From: an uncultured Lachnospiraceae bacterium
Lineage (GTDB): Bacteria; Bacillota; Clostridia; Lachnospirales; Lachnospiraceae
Length of the DNA: 64,000 nt
Direction: 5' to 3'
NCBI GenBank assembly: GCA_910586705.1
Contig: CAJUJK010000006.1
Span: forward strand, 62,001-126,000
Positions 42,861-52,176 of this stretch are shown in pieces. The stretch's first letter is position 1, and every line of letters begins with the position of its first letter. The notes under the pieces were generated by a model, which saw only the letters and a program-made list of their open reading frames with translations, made no database searches and was not told the origin of the DNA. The position numbers and the translations under genes are program-made.

Positions 42861-42995
42861 ATGAAAACAAAACTTAGAATAGCGGGACTTCTCACCGCCT
42901 TCTCTTTCATCATATATGGCTTGATGCGCGGCGAGGCAGGCGTGGTTCTAAATAAAGCCGTCAACATCTGTCTGGAATGTATCGGACTTGGATAA
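42861..42995 (+). CDS. CD1871A-type small CXXC membrane peptide
   Basis: 44 aa, too short for usual gene finders. GGAGGG precedes the ATG. One hydrophobic segment (GLLTAFSFIIYGLM) followed by RGEAGVVLNKAVNICLECIGLG, matching the small CD1871A-type peptides with a C-terminal CLEC motif. Between the thioredoxin-like lipoprotein and the polyferredoxin, its CXXC likely relays electrons between them (inference). Confidence 0.82.
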   Translation: MKTKLRIAGLLTAFSFIIYGLMRGEAGVVLNKAVNICLECIGLG

Positions 42996-43018
42996 ATCGA
43001 GCAGAAATGAGATAACAT

Positions 43019-43873
43019 ATGAAAATCACCTATGCAATCAAACGAAAATTGCTCCAATTCATCGCCTTTGGCTGTTCCAACGCGCATCTTCTGAACTTTA
43101 AGGGCGGAAAAATCTATACGGGAAAATGGAAGCAGTTCTGCAATCCGGGACTCAACTGCTACTCCTGCCCGGCGGCGGGCTTTGCCTGTCCCATCGGCGC
43201 TTTGCAGGCTGTGAACGGTTCCAGACAGTTTTCATTCAGCTTCTACGTGACAGGGCTGCTCCTCGCCTTCGGGGTGCTGCTTGGCAGGGCAGTCTGCGGG
43301 TGGCTTTGTCCTTTCGGTCTGCTGCAGGAACTGATCCACAAAATCCCCTCGCCAAAACGGAAACTCAAAAAAGGATTTCTGTATATCAAATATGTTGTCC
43401 TTGTGGTCTTTGTCCTGATCCTGCCTGTCGCAGTCACAGACTACATAGGCATGGGCAAACCTGCCTTCTGCCAGTATATCTGCCCGGCAGGAACATTAGA
43501 GGGCGGACTTTTTCTTCTGGCGGCACACGAAAGTCTCCGAAAAGCAATAGGCGCACTGTTCTCCCTGAAAATGGCGATTCTTGTTTTGACACTGATCGGC
43601 TGTGTCTTTTTCTATCGCTTTTTCTGCCGGACGCTCTGCCCTTTGGGGGCGATTTACGGGCTGTTCAACAAAATCAGCATGTTCCATCTGGAAGTGGACA
43701 GTCACCGGTGCGTCGGCTGCGGGAAGTGCAAAACGGTGTGCGGCATGGAAGTGGATCCCGTAAAAACGCCGGACTCCGCCGAGTGCATCCGATGCGGTGC
43801 CTGTGTGGACGTGTGCCCAACAGACGCTTTGTACCTCGGATTTTCGACAAAATGCAAGAAAAACCTACCATAA
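43019..43873 (+). CDS. NapH-like membrane polyferredoxin (4Fe-4S)
   Basis: 284 aa. Four to five membrane segments, with CxxxCP motifs next to them (CYSCPAAGFACPIG, CGWLCPFG, CQYICPAG, CRTLCPLG). The C-terminus carries two 4Fe-4S ferredoxin motifs, CVGCGKCKTVCGM and CIRCGACVDVCPTDA. Such proteins move electrons at the membrane from ferredoxin or quinol. In this gene order it would feed reducing power outward to the thioredoxin-like lipoprotein. Confidence 0.88.
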   Translation: MKITYAIKRKLLQFIAFGCSNAHLLNFKGGKIYTGKWKQFCNPGLNCYSCPAAGFACPIGALQAVNGSRQFSFSFYVTGLLLAFGVLLGRAVCGWLCPFGLLQELIHKIPSPKRKLKKGFLYIKYVVLVVFVLILPVAVTDYIGMGKPAFCQYICPAGTLEGGLFLLAAHESLRKAIGALFSLKMAILVLTLIGCVFFYRFFCRTLCPLGAIYGLFNKISMFHLEVDSHRCVGCGKCKTVCGMEVDPVKTPDSAECIRCGACVDVCPTDALYLGFSTKCKKNLP

Positions 43874-43890
43874 TAGGAGTGTTTTTCGTC

Positions 43891-44238
43891 CTATTTTGCG
43901 TTTTGATTAAGGACAATCTGTTCGATGGTTGTCAACTCTTCCTCCAGTTCTTCCGCGATTTGCAAAACAGATTTTCCTCTGGACAACTTCTTTTGCACCT
44001 GTTCCTGCAACAGCGCTTCCCGTCCCTGTTCAAAACCTCTGCTCAGTCCGATCTCCATCCCTTCTTTTATGCCTTCTTCCTTCCCCTCGCGAAAAAGTGT
44101 CCTGAAATGCTTTTTCTCATCATATTCTGTCAAAGTCATATGCAGCACCTCCGCTTTCTGTTTGATCAGGATATCTTCAAGCATTCCTTTCTCAATGTAA
44201 GTGTCTATCGCCGTGTGGACGGCTTCATCCCTGTACAT
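43891..44238 (-). pseudogene. C-terminal remnant of an Rpn/PD-(D/E)XK transposase-like protein
   Basis: 115 aa from an internal Met. The sequence EYDEKKHFRTLFREGKEEGIKEGMEIGLSRGFEQGREALLQEQ is the coiled tail of Rpn-type (PDDEXK) proteins, whose nuclease domain of about 180 residues is absent. The frame stays open upstream into non-matching sequence before the acetyltransferase gene. A functional small protein is possible but less likely. Confidence 0.55.
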
Positions 44239-44358
44239 TCCATGCAGCCGCTTCCACGTCCCGTCGGAAAGGAATCTGACTAAATGACTCTTCCGGCTCC
44301 AACGCCAAATTTCGCATCCATTTACAACTATTTCGGGAGCACTAACCTTCTCTCCCCT

Positions 44359-44865
44359 TCACAACCTCTTCTCCATCAGATAAAACCTTCCCATCCGCCA
44401 GTCCGCGAAACCTCTCTTTTCATAGCCGTTCCTTGTATACAGCGCGACAGCTGTCGGATTCTGGGTAAATGCGTCCAGCCGCACGGCACCGATCTTCTGT
44501 CTGCGCAGTTCTTTCTCTATATGCCGCAGCGTGCGCCCTGCCACGCCCCTGCCCTGAAATTCGGGATTCACACAGAGCCTGTGGATGATGCGGTATGTTT
44601 CCTTCGGATACTGCCAGTCCCCATCCTCGTACTCGGGATCGCAGGTCTGGTTCACGGTGAAAGTGACGGCTATCTTCCCTTGTATCGTCCCCACAGATAA
44701 TGTATTTTCCTGCAAATCTCCAAGAAAGTCGTCCCTAGTAGGATACTTTTCATCCCACTGAAAAATCTTCTGTTCCTGCATATGTGTGATGGCGGATGCC
44801 ACCAGCGCGCAAATCCCATCTATATCCGTCTGCCGTGCCGGTCTGAATTTCAGTTCTGCTTCCAT
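44359..44865 (-). CDS. GNAT-family N-acetyltransferase
   Basis: 168 aa from the ATG at 44865; a TTG at 44877 is in frame and neither has a clear ribosome site. Acetyl-CoA pocket: VNPEFQGRGVAGRTLRHIEKE, and NPTAVALYTRNGYEKRGFADW near the end. Substrate unknown. Confidence 0.9.
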   Translation of the reverse strand: MEAELKFRPARQTDIDGICALVASAITHMQEQKIFQWDEKYPTRDDFLGDLQENTLSVGTIQGKIAVTFTVNQTCDPEYEDGDWQYPKETYRIIHRLCVNPEFQGRGVAGRTLRHIEKELRRQKIGAVRLDAFTQNPTAVALYTRNGYEKRGFADWRMGRFYLMEKRL

Positions 44866-44874
44866 TTTTTGCAC

Positions 44875-44920
44875 CAAAACAGGCGTTTCCCGAAAAACCC
44901 ACGGGCAAACGCCTGTTTTT
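44875..44920. terminator. Bidirectional terminator after the amylosucrase-like gene
   Basis: AAAACAGGCGTTT (44876-44888) pairs with AAACGCCTGTTTT (44907-44919). A-rich on one side and T-rich on the other, so it should stop transcription from the GH13 gene. It overlaps the first codons of the acetyltransferase, whose leader is therefore short. Confidence 0.7.
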
Positions 44921-44939
44921 CTCCTCCCAGACTTTTTCT

Positions 44940-46862
44940 TTATTTCTTCTTCCCGGCAAGATAACAGAATCCATACGCCGGAAGCGGTATTTTCTCCGGG
45001 GAGACCTGCTCACCCGTGATCAGATCCGTGTACGTTCCATTCACGCCGTCTACGGATACCTCCTTATTATACTCGCTGAAATTAAAGATGCCAAGGATTT
45101 CTTCCTCTTCAAATACTCTGCCGATTCCGAGCACGTTTTCATCCCCGGTCGTAAGCGTCCTCGCGTCCGCCTCCACCGTGAACGCCCGGCTGGATCTTCT
45201 GATCTTTTCCAAACGGTCAAGCTGCCCGAAAATCTGTCCCGCCACGCTCTTTTTGTCAGAGACCTGCTCTGCCAGCTTCCAGTCCAGCTTTCCCCGGTGC
45301 AGATAGCGGGAATCCGCCGCCTTGTCCGGGTCGTCCTTATAGCTGTAATCATTCACCTGCCCCACCTCGTCCCCGCTGTAGAGCACGGGAATCCCGGACT
45401 GCATGAACATGTATGCGTGAAGGGTCACGTCCCGTCTGATAGCCCGCTCCATTGCCTCGTCATCCTGCTCGAAGCCAGCCTTCTCGATGCCGCACATGGA
45501 AGCCGTGGTGCCGCAGAATCTGGCGTCTCCCGAAACGGGATCGGCATTGTAAAGTTCGCCGCGGCTTACGCTTTCCCCCTCATAGCCCTGAAAATAATTG
45601 TTCAGATACTGCTTGTGGGAACGCTCCTCAAAGCCCCAGAGACGCAGGGTATCGTAATCCAGTCCCCAGCCGATATCATCATGGCAGCGCAGATAATTTA
45701 AAAATACATACTCCTTTGGCAGGCTGTTCACAATGTCAAGCTGTCTCTTCAGAAGCCGCACGTCCCGCGTCGCCACGGTGTGCCATGTGGTAGCCATGGT
45801 GGTCACGTTGTAGAGCATATGGCACTCGGGCTTTTCCACCGTACCGAAATAGGGAACCACCTTCTCCGGCTCCATCACCACCTCGCCGAGCAAAAGCACG
45901 CCCGGGCATACAATCTCCCCGATCATGCGCATCATGCGCACAATCGTATGTACCTGCTTCAAATTGCGGCACTGGGTATGCAGTTCCTTCCAGATATAGG
46001 GCACAGCGTCGATGCGCATTATGTCGATGCCCTTGTTCGCAAGAAACAGGAAATTGTACATCATCTCGTTAAACACCCGCGGATTCTGATAATTCAGATC
46101 CCACTGGTAAGGATAAAAGGAAGTCATCACATAATGCCCCACTTCGGGAAGCCATGTGAAATTGCCCGGCGCGGTGGTGGGAAACACCTGCGGCACCGTC
46201 TTCTCGTACTCCGCGGGAATGGCGTCGTTGTCAAAGAAGAAGTAACGGCTCATGTACTCGCCCTCACCCGCTCTCGCCCGCTTCGCCCACTCGTGGTCCT
46301 CGGAAGTGTGGTTCATCACGAAATCCATGCAGACGCTGATCCCCTCCTTCCGGCACGCCGCCGTCAGGCTCTCCAGATCGTCCATGTCTCCGAGCGCGGG
46401 CTGCACTTTCCGAAAATCCGCCACCGCGTAGCCGCCGTCCGACCTTCCCTTCGGCGTATCCAGAAAAGGCATCAGATGAATGTAGTTGACATTACAGCTT
46501 TTGATATAGGAAAGTTTCTCCTGCACGCCCTGCATGTTCCCCGCAAAATTGTCAATGTAGAGCATCATGCCGAGCATATCGTTGCCCTTGTACCAGTCGG
46601 GATGCTTTTCCCGCTCGATGTCTTTCTTTTTCAGATCTTTTCCCCGCTCCTCGTAAAACTGGTGGAGAAAATCACACAGCTCCGCAAACATGGATCCGTT
46701 GTCGTAAAGCTCCATGTACAGCCATTTCAGTTCCTCCAGATGCCTCTCAAAACGCTTGCGGTAAACCGCCTCCGCCCGGGATCCCTTTTCCTTCGTCTGC
46801 ACTGTCTCCGCCTGCGGCGCCGCTTTCTTCATCTTCGCTGTTTCTGCCTTCTTCCCTCTCAT
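44940..46862 (-). CDS. GH13 amylosucrase/sucrose-cleaving enzyme
   Basis: 640 aa, AGGAGG before the ATG, no signal peptide. A helical N-terminal domain (residues 30-90), then a (beta/alpha)8 barrel: MDFVMNHTSEDHEW, nucleophile D285 in IMRIDAVPYIWKELHT, acid/base E327 in LLGEVVM and the stabilising Asp in LRCHDDIGW. This layout is that of GH13_4 amylosucrases. It would act on sucrose in the cytoplasm; together with GH36 in the same operon it completes raffinose breakdown. Whether it transfers glucose or hydrolyses cannot be decided. Low-complexity Lys/Ala stretch at the N-terminus (1-28). Confidence 0.87.
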   Translation of the reverse strand: MRGKKAETAKMKKAAPQAETVQTKEKGSRAEAVYRKRFERHLEELKWLYMELYDNGSMFAELCDFLHQFYEERGKDLKKKDIEREKHPDWYKGNDMLGMMLYIDNFAGNMQGVQEKLSYIKSCNVNYIHLMPFLDTPKGRSDGGYAVADFRKVQPALGDMDDLESLTAACRKEGISVCMDFVMNHTSEDHEWAKRARAGEGEYMSRYFFFDNDAIPAEYEKTVPQVFPTTAPGNFTWLPEVGHYVMTSFYPYQWDLNYQNPRVFNEMMYNFLFLANKGIDIMRIDAVPYIWKELHTQCRNLKQVHTIVRMMRMIGEIVCPGVLLLGEVVMEPEKVVPYFGTVEKPECHMLYNVTTMATTWHTVATRDVRLLKRQLDIVNSLPKEYVFLNYLRCHDDIGWGLDYDTLRLWGFEERSHKQYLNNYFQGYEGESVSRGELYNADPVSGDARFCGTTASMCGIEKAGFEQDDEAMERAIRRDVTLHAYMFMQSGIPVLYSGDEVGQVNDYSYKDDPDKAADSRYLHRGKLDWKLAEQVSDKKSVAGQIFGQLDRLEKIRRSSRAFTVEADARTLTTGDENVLGIGRVFEEEEILGIFNFSEYNKEVSVDGVNGTYTDLITGEQVSPEKIPLPAYGFCYLAGKKK

Positions 46863-46881
46863 ATAAGCCTCCTGAGAAATC

Positions 46882-49062
46882 TCATGTTTCTCTTATTAAC
46901 TCGATCTGATACGCCGGATACTCCTTCTGCTCCACCGGCATGGGAAGCCCTGCCTTCATCAGATCAGCCCCGTAATAACGCCTGCCGCTCTCCGTATCCC
47001 GGTACACCGAAGTATCGTCAAGCCCCTTAAGCTTCACATAGCTCACCGTCATATTGCCGTGCATTTCCAACATCACCACGCTGAGCAGCGCGCGGCTCCT
47101 GTCCTTTGACACAAACATCCACGCCGTGTAAGCCGCCGCAAACGGATCGGAAAGCCGGTAATAGCTGCCCCGGCGTATCAGCGCCTCCCAGCCCTTATAC
47201 TTCCTGATCTGTTCCCTGACAGACGCTTTCTCCTCCTCCGTCAGTTTCTCCGGGTCAAGCTCATAGCCGAAAGCGCCCGCCATTGCCACCACGCCTCTCG
47301 TGTGCAGGCTCACGCTCCTGCCGGTCTGGTGGTTCGGCACAGCCGACACATGGGAGCAGACGGTGGACGCCGGATAGAAAAAGGAAGTGCCGTACTGGAT
47401 GCGCAGCCTGTCCAGTGCGTCCGTATTGTCGCTGCACCAGATCTGGGGCGTATAGTAAAGCATACCCGCGTCAAATCTGCCGCCGCCGCCGCTGCAGCCC
47501 TCCAGCAGAATATCCGGGTACCTTTGCAGGAGTCTCTCCAGAAACTCATATACCCCCAGCACATACTGGTAGGTCACCTTCCCCTGCGCGGTTTCTCCCG
47601 AAAACACATCCACAATGCTGCGGTTCATATCCCACTTGACGTACTCAATCTTTCCCTGATCAAGAATCCCGCAGATCTGTTCAAAAATATAGTCCCTGAC
47701 GTCTTTTCTGGTAAAATCGAGCACAAGCTGGTTCCGCCCCCTGACAGGCTCCCTGCCCGGTATCCGCAGCGCCCAGTCGGGGTGTTTCCTGTACAGTTCG
47801 CTGTCCTCCGACACCATCTCCGGCTCAATCCAGATACCGAATTTTACACCTTCACTGTTGACCTTGTCAATCAGCTCCCGCAGAGTGCACCCCAGCTTTT
47901 TCTCGTTGACCTGCCAGTCGCCGAGACCGCTGTTGTCGTCCTCTCTTTTCCCAAACCAGCCGTCATCCATGACGATCATATCGATGCCAAGCGCCGCCGT
48001 GCTCTTCGCCAGTTTTAATATGGTCTGTCCGTCGAAGGTAAAGTATGCCGCCTCCCAGCTGTTTAGCAGCACGGGGCGGGGTGCGTCCCTGAATTTCCCC
48101 CTGCACAGATGTTCCCCGATGCAGGCGTGGAAACGGGCGGACAGCAATCCAAGCCCCCTGTCAGAATAACAGAGGATCGTCTCGGGAACCGTCAGTTTCT
48201 CACCCTGCTCTAACGTATAATGGAACACGTCGCTCTGCAGCCCCATCAGCAGCCTTGTCTGGTCGTACTGGTCCCGCTCCGCCTCGCAGAGGAAATTGCC
48301 GCTGTAGACAAACAACATGCCGTAGCAGTTTCCCGCATCCTCCGTGGCGCTCCTGTCCGCCAGAATCACCGCCGGATTGTACTGGTGGCTTGACGTGCCT
48401 CTGCGGCTGCCGATGGCGTAAGTGCCGTGCCGCAGCGCTTCCCGCTGTAAATTCCTCTCCATGGTATGTCTGCCGTAAAAACTGAGCATGTCAAAGCTGC
48501 CCGTGACAAAATCCAGACAGGCGGACGCCGCCTTCTCGACCGTCACGCCCTTGTTTCCCCTGTTTTCCAGAATAACACTTCTGGTAATGATATCCGCTTC
48601 CTCCAGCACGCCGTACAGAAGCGTCACCCGCATACCGCTCACTTTATCGCCCAGAGTGATTTCCAGTGTCTGTGCCTCCCCCGAGTCATCATAGACTGCC
48701 GGTAGTCCCGGCAGCCCATACTTTCCTTTTTTGATCTCATGTCCGATATAGCGTAAATCACAACAATCAGAGCCGTCCGCATTCCGGACGATCAGGGCGC
48801 TGTTTCTGAAATCCCCGACGCCCATAACAGGATATTCCTGAGGCAGCACATCCAGAGAGTAGGTTCTGTCGTTCCCCACATCCCACGGGTTTCCCGAAAA
48901 TCCCCTGTCATAACAGGTGAGCAGATAATCCATATTTCCGTACACACGCCCGCCATAATACAGATGCAGCAAAAATCCGTACTCATCCACCTTCATCCGG
49001 TAAGACGTATGCTTTGTATCCAAAGTAAAAATGCGACCTTCCTGCCGAAATCCAATTGCCAT
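46882..49062 (-). CDS. GH36 alpha-galactosidase
   Basis: 726 aa, typical cytoplasmic bacterial GH36 length, no signal peptide. Nucleophile D478 in YVKWDMNR and acid/base D545 in CSDNTDALDR; also the substrate loop MDDGWFGKREDD and GCSGGGGRFDAGML. Removes alpha-1,6-galactose from melibiose, raffinose and stachyose. Upstream of the amylosucrase-like gene by 19 bp and downstream of the transporter genes, so the operon handles raffinose-family sugars. Confidence 0.95.
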   Translation of the reverse strand: MAIGFRQEGRIFTLDTKHTSYRMKVDEYGFLLHLYYGGRVYGNMDYLLTCYDRGFSGNPWDVGNDRTYSLDVLPQEYPVMGVGDFRNSALIVRNADGSDCCDLRYIGHEIKKGKYGLPGLPAVYDDSGEAQTLEITLGDKVSGMRVTLLYGVLEEADIITRSVILENRGNKGVTVEKAASACLDFVTGSFDMLSFYGRHTMERNLQREALRHGTYAIGSRRGTSSHQYNPAVILADRSATEDAGNCYGMLFVYSGNFLCEAERDQYDQTRLLMGLQSDVFHYTLEQGEKLTVPETILCYSDRGLGLLSARFHACIGEHLCRGKFRDAPRPVLLNSWEAAYFTFDGQTILKLAKSTAALGIDMIVMDDGWFGKREDDNSGLGDWQVNEKKLGCTLRELIDKVNSEGVKFGIWIEPEMVSEDSELYRKHPDWALRIPGREPVRGRNQLVLDFTRKDVRDYIFEQICGILDQGKIEYVKWDMNRSIVDVFSGETAQGKVTYQYVLGVYEFLERLLQRYPDILLEGCSGGGGRFDAGMLYYTPQIWCSDNTDALDRLRIQYGTSFFYPASTVCSHVSAVPNHQTGRSVSLHTRGVVAMAGAFGYELDPEKLTEEEKASVREQIRKYKGWEALIRRGSYYRLSDPFAAAYTAWMFVSKDRSRALLSVVMLEMHGNMTVSYVKLKGLDDTSVYRDTESGRRYYGADLMKAGLPMPVEQKEYPAYQIELIRET

Positions 49063-49094
49063 GTTCCATACCTCTTCCTAAATCCAATTTCTTC

Positions 49095-49155
49095 GGAGAA
49101 TGCCTCTTTTCAGGCATTCTCCCATCTGAGAAGGAGTTGCCTGCAACTCCTTCTC
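49095..49155 (-). repeat. Paired hairpin element, copy 2 (between permease and GH36 genes)
   Basis: Hairpin A: GGAGAATGCCT (49095-49105), 6-nt loop, AGGCATTCTCC (49112-49122). Hairpin B: GAGAAGGAGTTGC (49128-49140) with GCAACTCCTTCTC (49143-49155), perfect 13 bp. Hairpin A equals copy 1 (12667-12694) except for one base pair changed from T-A to C-G on both sides, with an identical CTTTTC loop. Confidence 0.78.
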
Positions 49156-49161
49156 ACATTG

Positions 49162-50004
49162 TTATTTAACCGCGCCGTTTACCACACCGTTCAGGATCTG
49201 TTTCTGACAGATCACATAAAACACCAGAATCGGGATCAGAGACAGCAGATATGATGCAAACGCCAGATTATAGTTGGTTCCAAACTGTGACTGGAAGTTC
49301 AACTGGGCTAGGGGAAGCGTGTTCTCGGAAGAACCCGCCATGATGATCAACGGCGTCATTACATCATTCCATACTGCCAGCGCAGTAATAACCGCAACCG
49401 TAGCATGCATCGGCTTCATAATCGGAAAAATGATTTTCCAGTAAGTCAGCCATGTGGAAGCACCGTCTACTCTCGCCGCCTCCTCCAGCGCCAACGGAAT
49501 GTTCGTCAGATAACCCGAGTACAGCATGATATTCATCGGCATATAGAATACCACATACAGAAGAATCACGCCAACCCAGTTTGCGAGACCCATCTCCGCC
49601 GTCTGCTTTGCCAGCGGCATCATCAGGATCGCAAAAGGTACAAACATACCGCTGACGATAAAGAGATAAACAAAATTGTAAAACTTGCTGGACTTATTCC
49701 GTCCCAGTGTATATCCCATCAGGGAGTGGATCAGGATGGAAAGTCCCACTGTCAGCCCGGAGATTAACAGGCTGTTTTTCAAAGAGTTCCAGAAATCCGT
49801 CACCTCCATTGCCTCCCTGAAATTCTGCAGGCTCCACACCTTGGGAAGCGACAGGATACCGCTTATGCTGTTTGTCATCTCAGAGGGCTGTTTGAACGCG
49901 ATCACCACAGTCATATACAGAGGAAAGATAATCGTGGAAAGCCCGAGAATAAGCAGCACCATAACGGTTTTGTTTGATTTTCCGACTGTCGATGTTTGCT
50001 TCAT
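49162..50004 (-). CDS. CUT1 sugar ABC transporter permease 2 (raffinose locus)
   Basis: 280 aa, six membrane segments from residue 14 on. EAA loop IPLALEEAARVDGASTWLTYWKIIFPIMKP. Start overlaps the stop of permease 1 by 4 nt (ATGA). Ends right before the paired hairpin element. Confidence 0.94.
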   Translation of the reverse strand: MKQTSTVGKSNKTVMVLLILGLSTIIFPLYMTVVIAFKQPSEMTNSISGILSLPKVWSLQNFREAMEVTDFWNSLKNSLLISGLTVGLSILIHSLMGYTLGRNKSSKFYNFVYLFIVSGMFVPFAILMMPLAKQTAEMGLANWVGVILLYVVFYMPMNIMLYSGYLTNIPLALEEAARVDGASTWLTYWKIIFPIMKPMHATVAVITALAVWNDVMTPLIIMAGSSENTLPLAQLNFQSQFGTNYNLAFASYLLSLIPILVFYVICQKQILNGVVNGAVK

Positions 50005-50876
50005 AACTGCTCCTCCTTTGAACTGGAAAATTTCATCTGCGCAACAGAGATCACTACAATGACAATAAAGAATACAACCGCGTTGGCGCTCTGGAAACCG
50101 AACTGTCCGCCCGACATACCGTTATTGTAAATCAGGTAGGAAATGGACTCCGTGCTCTGCGCGGGACCGCCCTTTGTCAATGCGATGATCTGGTCAAACA
50201 CCATCAGGAAGTTTTTCACGCACAACACCATGTTGATGGAGAAAAACGGTATAATCAGCGGAAATGTCAGGTGCTTAAACTGTTTCCAGCCAGTGGCGCC
50301 GTCCAGACCGCCCGCCTCATAGACGTCTTCCGGCACCGTCTGTAATCCCGATATATAAATGATCGTGTTCATCGCGATCGCCTGCCATGCGCAGACAATC
50401 ATAACGCCGATCCAGGCTTTGCTCGGACTGGACAGTATGCTGGAGCGCAATCCCTCCATGCCGGTCATATCCGCAAGCGCCGGAACGATATAAGTAAAGA
50501 AGTAGTTAAAAATGTAGCCCACTACCAGAGCCCCGAGTATGTTCGGCAGGAAATAGGCGCCCCGGAAAAATCCCTTCGCCCTAATCTTGCTGTTGAGTCC
50601 CAGAGCCAGAATCAGACTGAGCACGTTTACCACGATCGTGGTCACAAGCGCCAGCTTGATCGTGAACAGGTAGGACTTTCCTACACGCGTGTCCGAAAAC
50701 AGGTCAATATAGTTTCTAAGCCCCACCCAGTCGTGGCTTCCGAACCCTCTGGAATTGGTGAAGCTGTACATGGCGCCCCGGATCAGTGGAATCGTGTTAA
50801 AGCAGATAAACAGCGCCAGAATCGGTATTGTAATCAGTAAAAACGTTCTCTTTCTCTCATTTTCATGTTTCGTCAT
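50001..50876 (-). CDS. CUT1 sugar ABC transporter permease 1 (raffinose locus)
   Basis: 291 aa from the ATG at 50876 (GGAAGGGGG upstream; frame open to 50921). Six membrane segments; first is TFLLITIPILALFICF. EAA loop VPEDVYEAGGLDGATGWKQFKHLTFPLI, with Gly where Ala is usual at position three. 16 bp after the binding-protein gene, with no stem-loop between. Confidence 0.94.
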   Translation of the reverse strand: MTKHENERKRTFLLITIPILALFICFNTIPLIRGAMYSFTNSRGFGSHDWVGLRNYIDLFSDTRVGKSYLFTIKLALVTTIVVNVLSLILALGLNSKIRAKGFFRGAYFLPNILGALVVGYIFNYFFTYIVPALADMTGMEGLRSSILSSPSKAWIGVMIVCAWQAIAMNTIIYISGLQTVPEDVYEAGGLDGATGWKQFKHLTFPLIIPFFSINMVLCVKNFLMVFDQIIALTKGGPAQSTESISYLIYNNGMSGGQFGFQSANAVVFFIVIVVISVAQMKFSSSKEEQL

Positions 50877-50892
50877 CACTTTTACCCCCTTC

Positions 50893-52176
50893 CTACTGTG
50901 CACTTCCATGTGCGGCTTCATACTCTTGTACCATGCGGATGATATCCCTGTTGTATCTCTGCCAGCTCGTATCGAAATTTTTTAAGAACGCGTCCCGGTC
51001 CTTTTCGATGAGGAACGTCTGCAGGAGCGCATCCACCGACATCTCGGACGGATAATAGTGATCCTGATAGTCTGTCATGTTGCCGCTTGCGATAAATTCT
51101 GTCATGCCGTCCAGAATGACAGGTAACGTAAAGCTTCCCTTTTTACACGGAACAGATGTCTGTGCGTCAATGTATTTCTGCAGGGTGTCATCCTCATACA
51201 GGAAGTTTAACACCTCGTATGCCGCTTCCTTGTTTTTGCAGTCCTTGGTCACACAGAAACCCAGATCGATTCCTGAATTCAGCGTCCTGTCTTCCTTCCC
51301 GTCGCTTGCCGGCATAACGAAGGAATCCATCTTCAGATCCGGATTCCCTGACAGGATCTGGGGCGCCGCGTAACTTCCGATCGGGTACATGGCGGATTCC
51401 CCTCTGGCAAAAGCGGTGCAGGCGTCATTATAGTTGTAGGCAAATGGATCGTCCGGCCCGTAAGGCAGAAGCGCCATATACTTTTCCGCAAGCTCGCCGT
51501 ACTCGTCGGTAAATGTAGTCAGCCCCTTATTCACCTGCTTGGTCGTGTCAGACGGCGCAAGTTCCACCGCCATCGCGTTCCAAGGCGCCAGACAGGTCCA
51601 TGTGTCCTTGAAGCCAAAGTAGAACGGCAGGATGCCTTCCGCCGCAATCTCATCGCACAGCGCCGTCAGTTCATCCCATGTTTCCGGGATCTGCCAGCCG
51701 TGCTGTTCAAACATTTCCCTGTTGTAGAGAACGCCCGCCGCGTTCGCCGCATAGGGCAAAATGTAAGTGCCGTCCACAGGGACAAGTTCCAGCGCCTCGG
51801 CAATTTCCAGATACCCTTCGTTGACATCCTTCATCCCCTCATACCCGGAGATGTCCGCCAGTATGTCGGCATCCACAAAGTAGGAATAGTTGATGTCCCC
51901 GCCGATTCCGATGATGTCCGGGTAGTCCTCCCTGATAAACCTTGTCTTCAGAATCGCCATCGCGTCGTTAGGCGAACTGATGGTCAGATGGATGTCATCA
52001 TGGGTGGCGTTGAACGCATCCTCCACCGTCTTAAAATAGTTCGCCGCCTCCGGCTTATACTGCACAATCTCAACTTCAATCTTTCCGTCCGTGGAATCAC
52101 CGCATCCCCAGACGAATGGCACCATCGCAGTCATACATGCTGTCAGCGCCAGACTCCTAAATCCCTTTCTCTTCAT
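50893..52176 (-). CDS. Sugar-binding lipoprotein of the raffinose-type transporter
   Basis: 427 aa. Signal MKRKGFRSLALTACMTAMVPF with lipobox VWGC. Family-1 solute-binding fold starting IEVEIVQYKPEAANYFK. First gene of the operon binding protein - permease - permease - GH36 - GH13; divergent from an AraC regulator. Raffinose, stachyose or melibiose is the likely ligand from the enzymes in the operon. Confidence 0.93.
   Translation of the reverse strand: MKRKGFRSLALTACMTAMVPFVWGCGDSTDGKIEVEIVQYKPEAANYFKTVEDAFNATHDDIHLTISSPNDAMAILKTRFIREDYPDIIGIGGDINYSYFVDADILADISGYEGMKDVNEGYLEIAEALELVPVDGTYILPYAANAAGVLYNREMFEQHGWQIPETWDELTALCDEIAAEGILPFYFGFKDTWTCLAPWNAMAVELAPSDTTKQVNKGLTTFTDEYGELAEKYMALLPYGPDDPFAYNYNDACTAFARGESAMYPIGSYAAPQILSGNPDLKMDSFVMPASDGKEDRTLNSGIDLGFCVTKDCKNKEAAYEVLNFLYEDDTLQKYIDAQTSVPCKKGSFTLPVILDGMTEFIASGNMTDYQDHYYPSEMSVDALLQTFLIEKDRDAFLKNFDTSWQRYNRDIIRMVQEYEAAHGSAQ

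Noticed and set aside
43126..44283. 385-codon plus-strand ORF
   Set aside because: Overlaps the polyferredoxin in another frame; the real gene has clear Cys motifs.
45780..47030. 416-codon plus-strand ORF, His/Leu-rich
   Set aside because: Antisense to the GH13 gene and low complexity; no protein family features.
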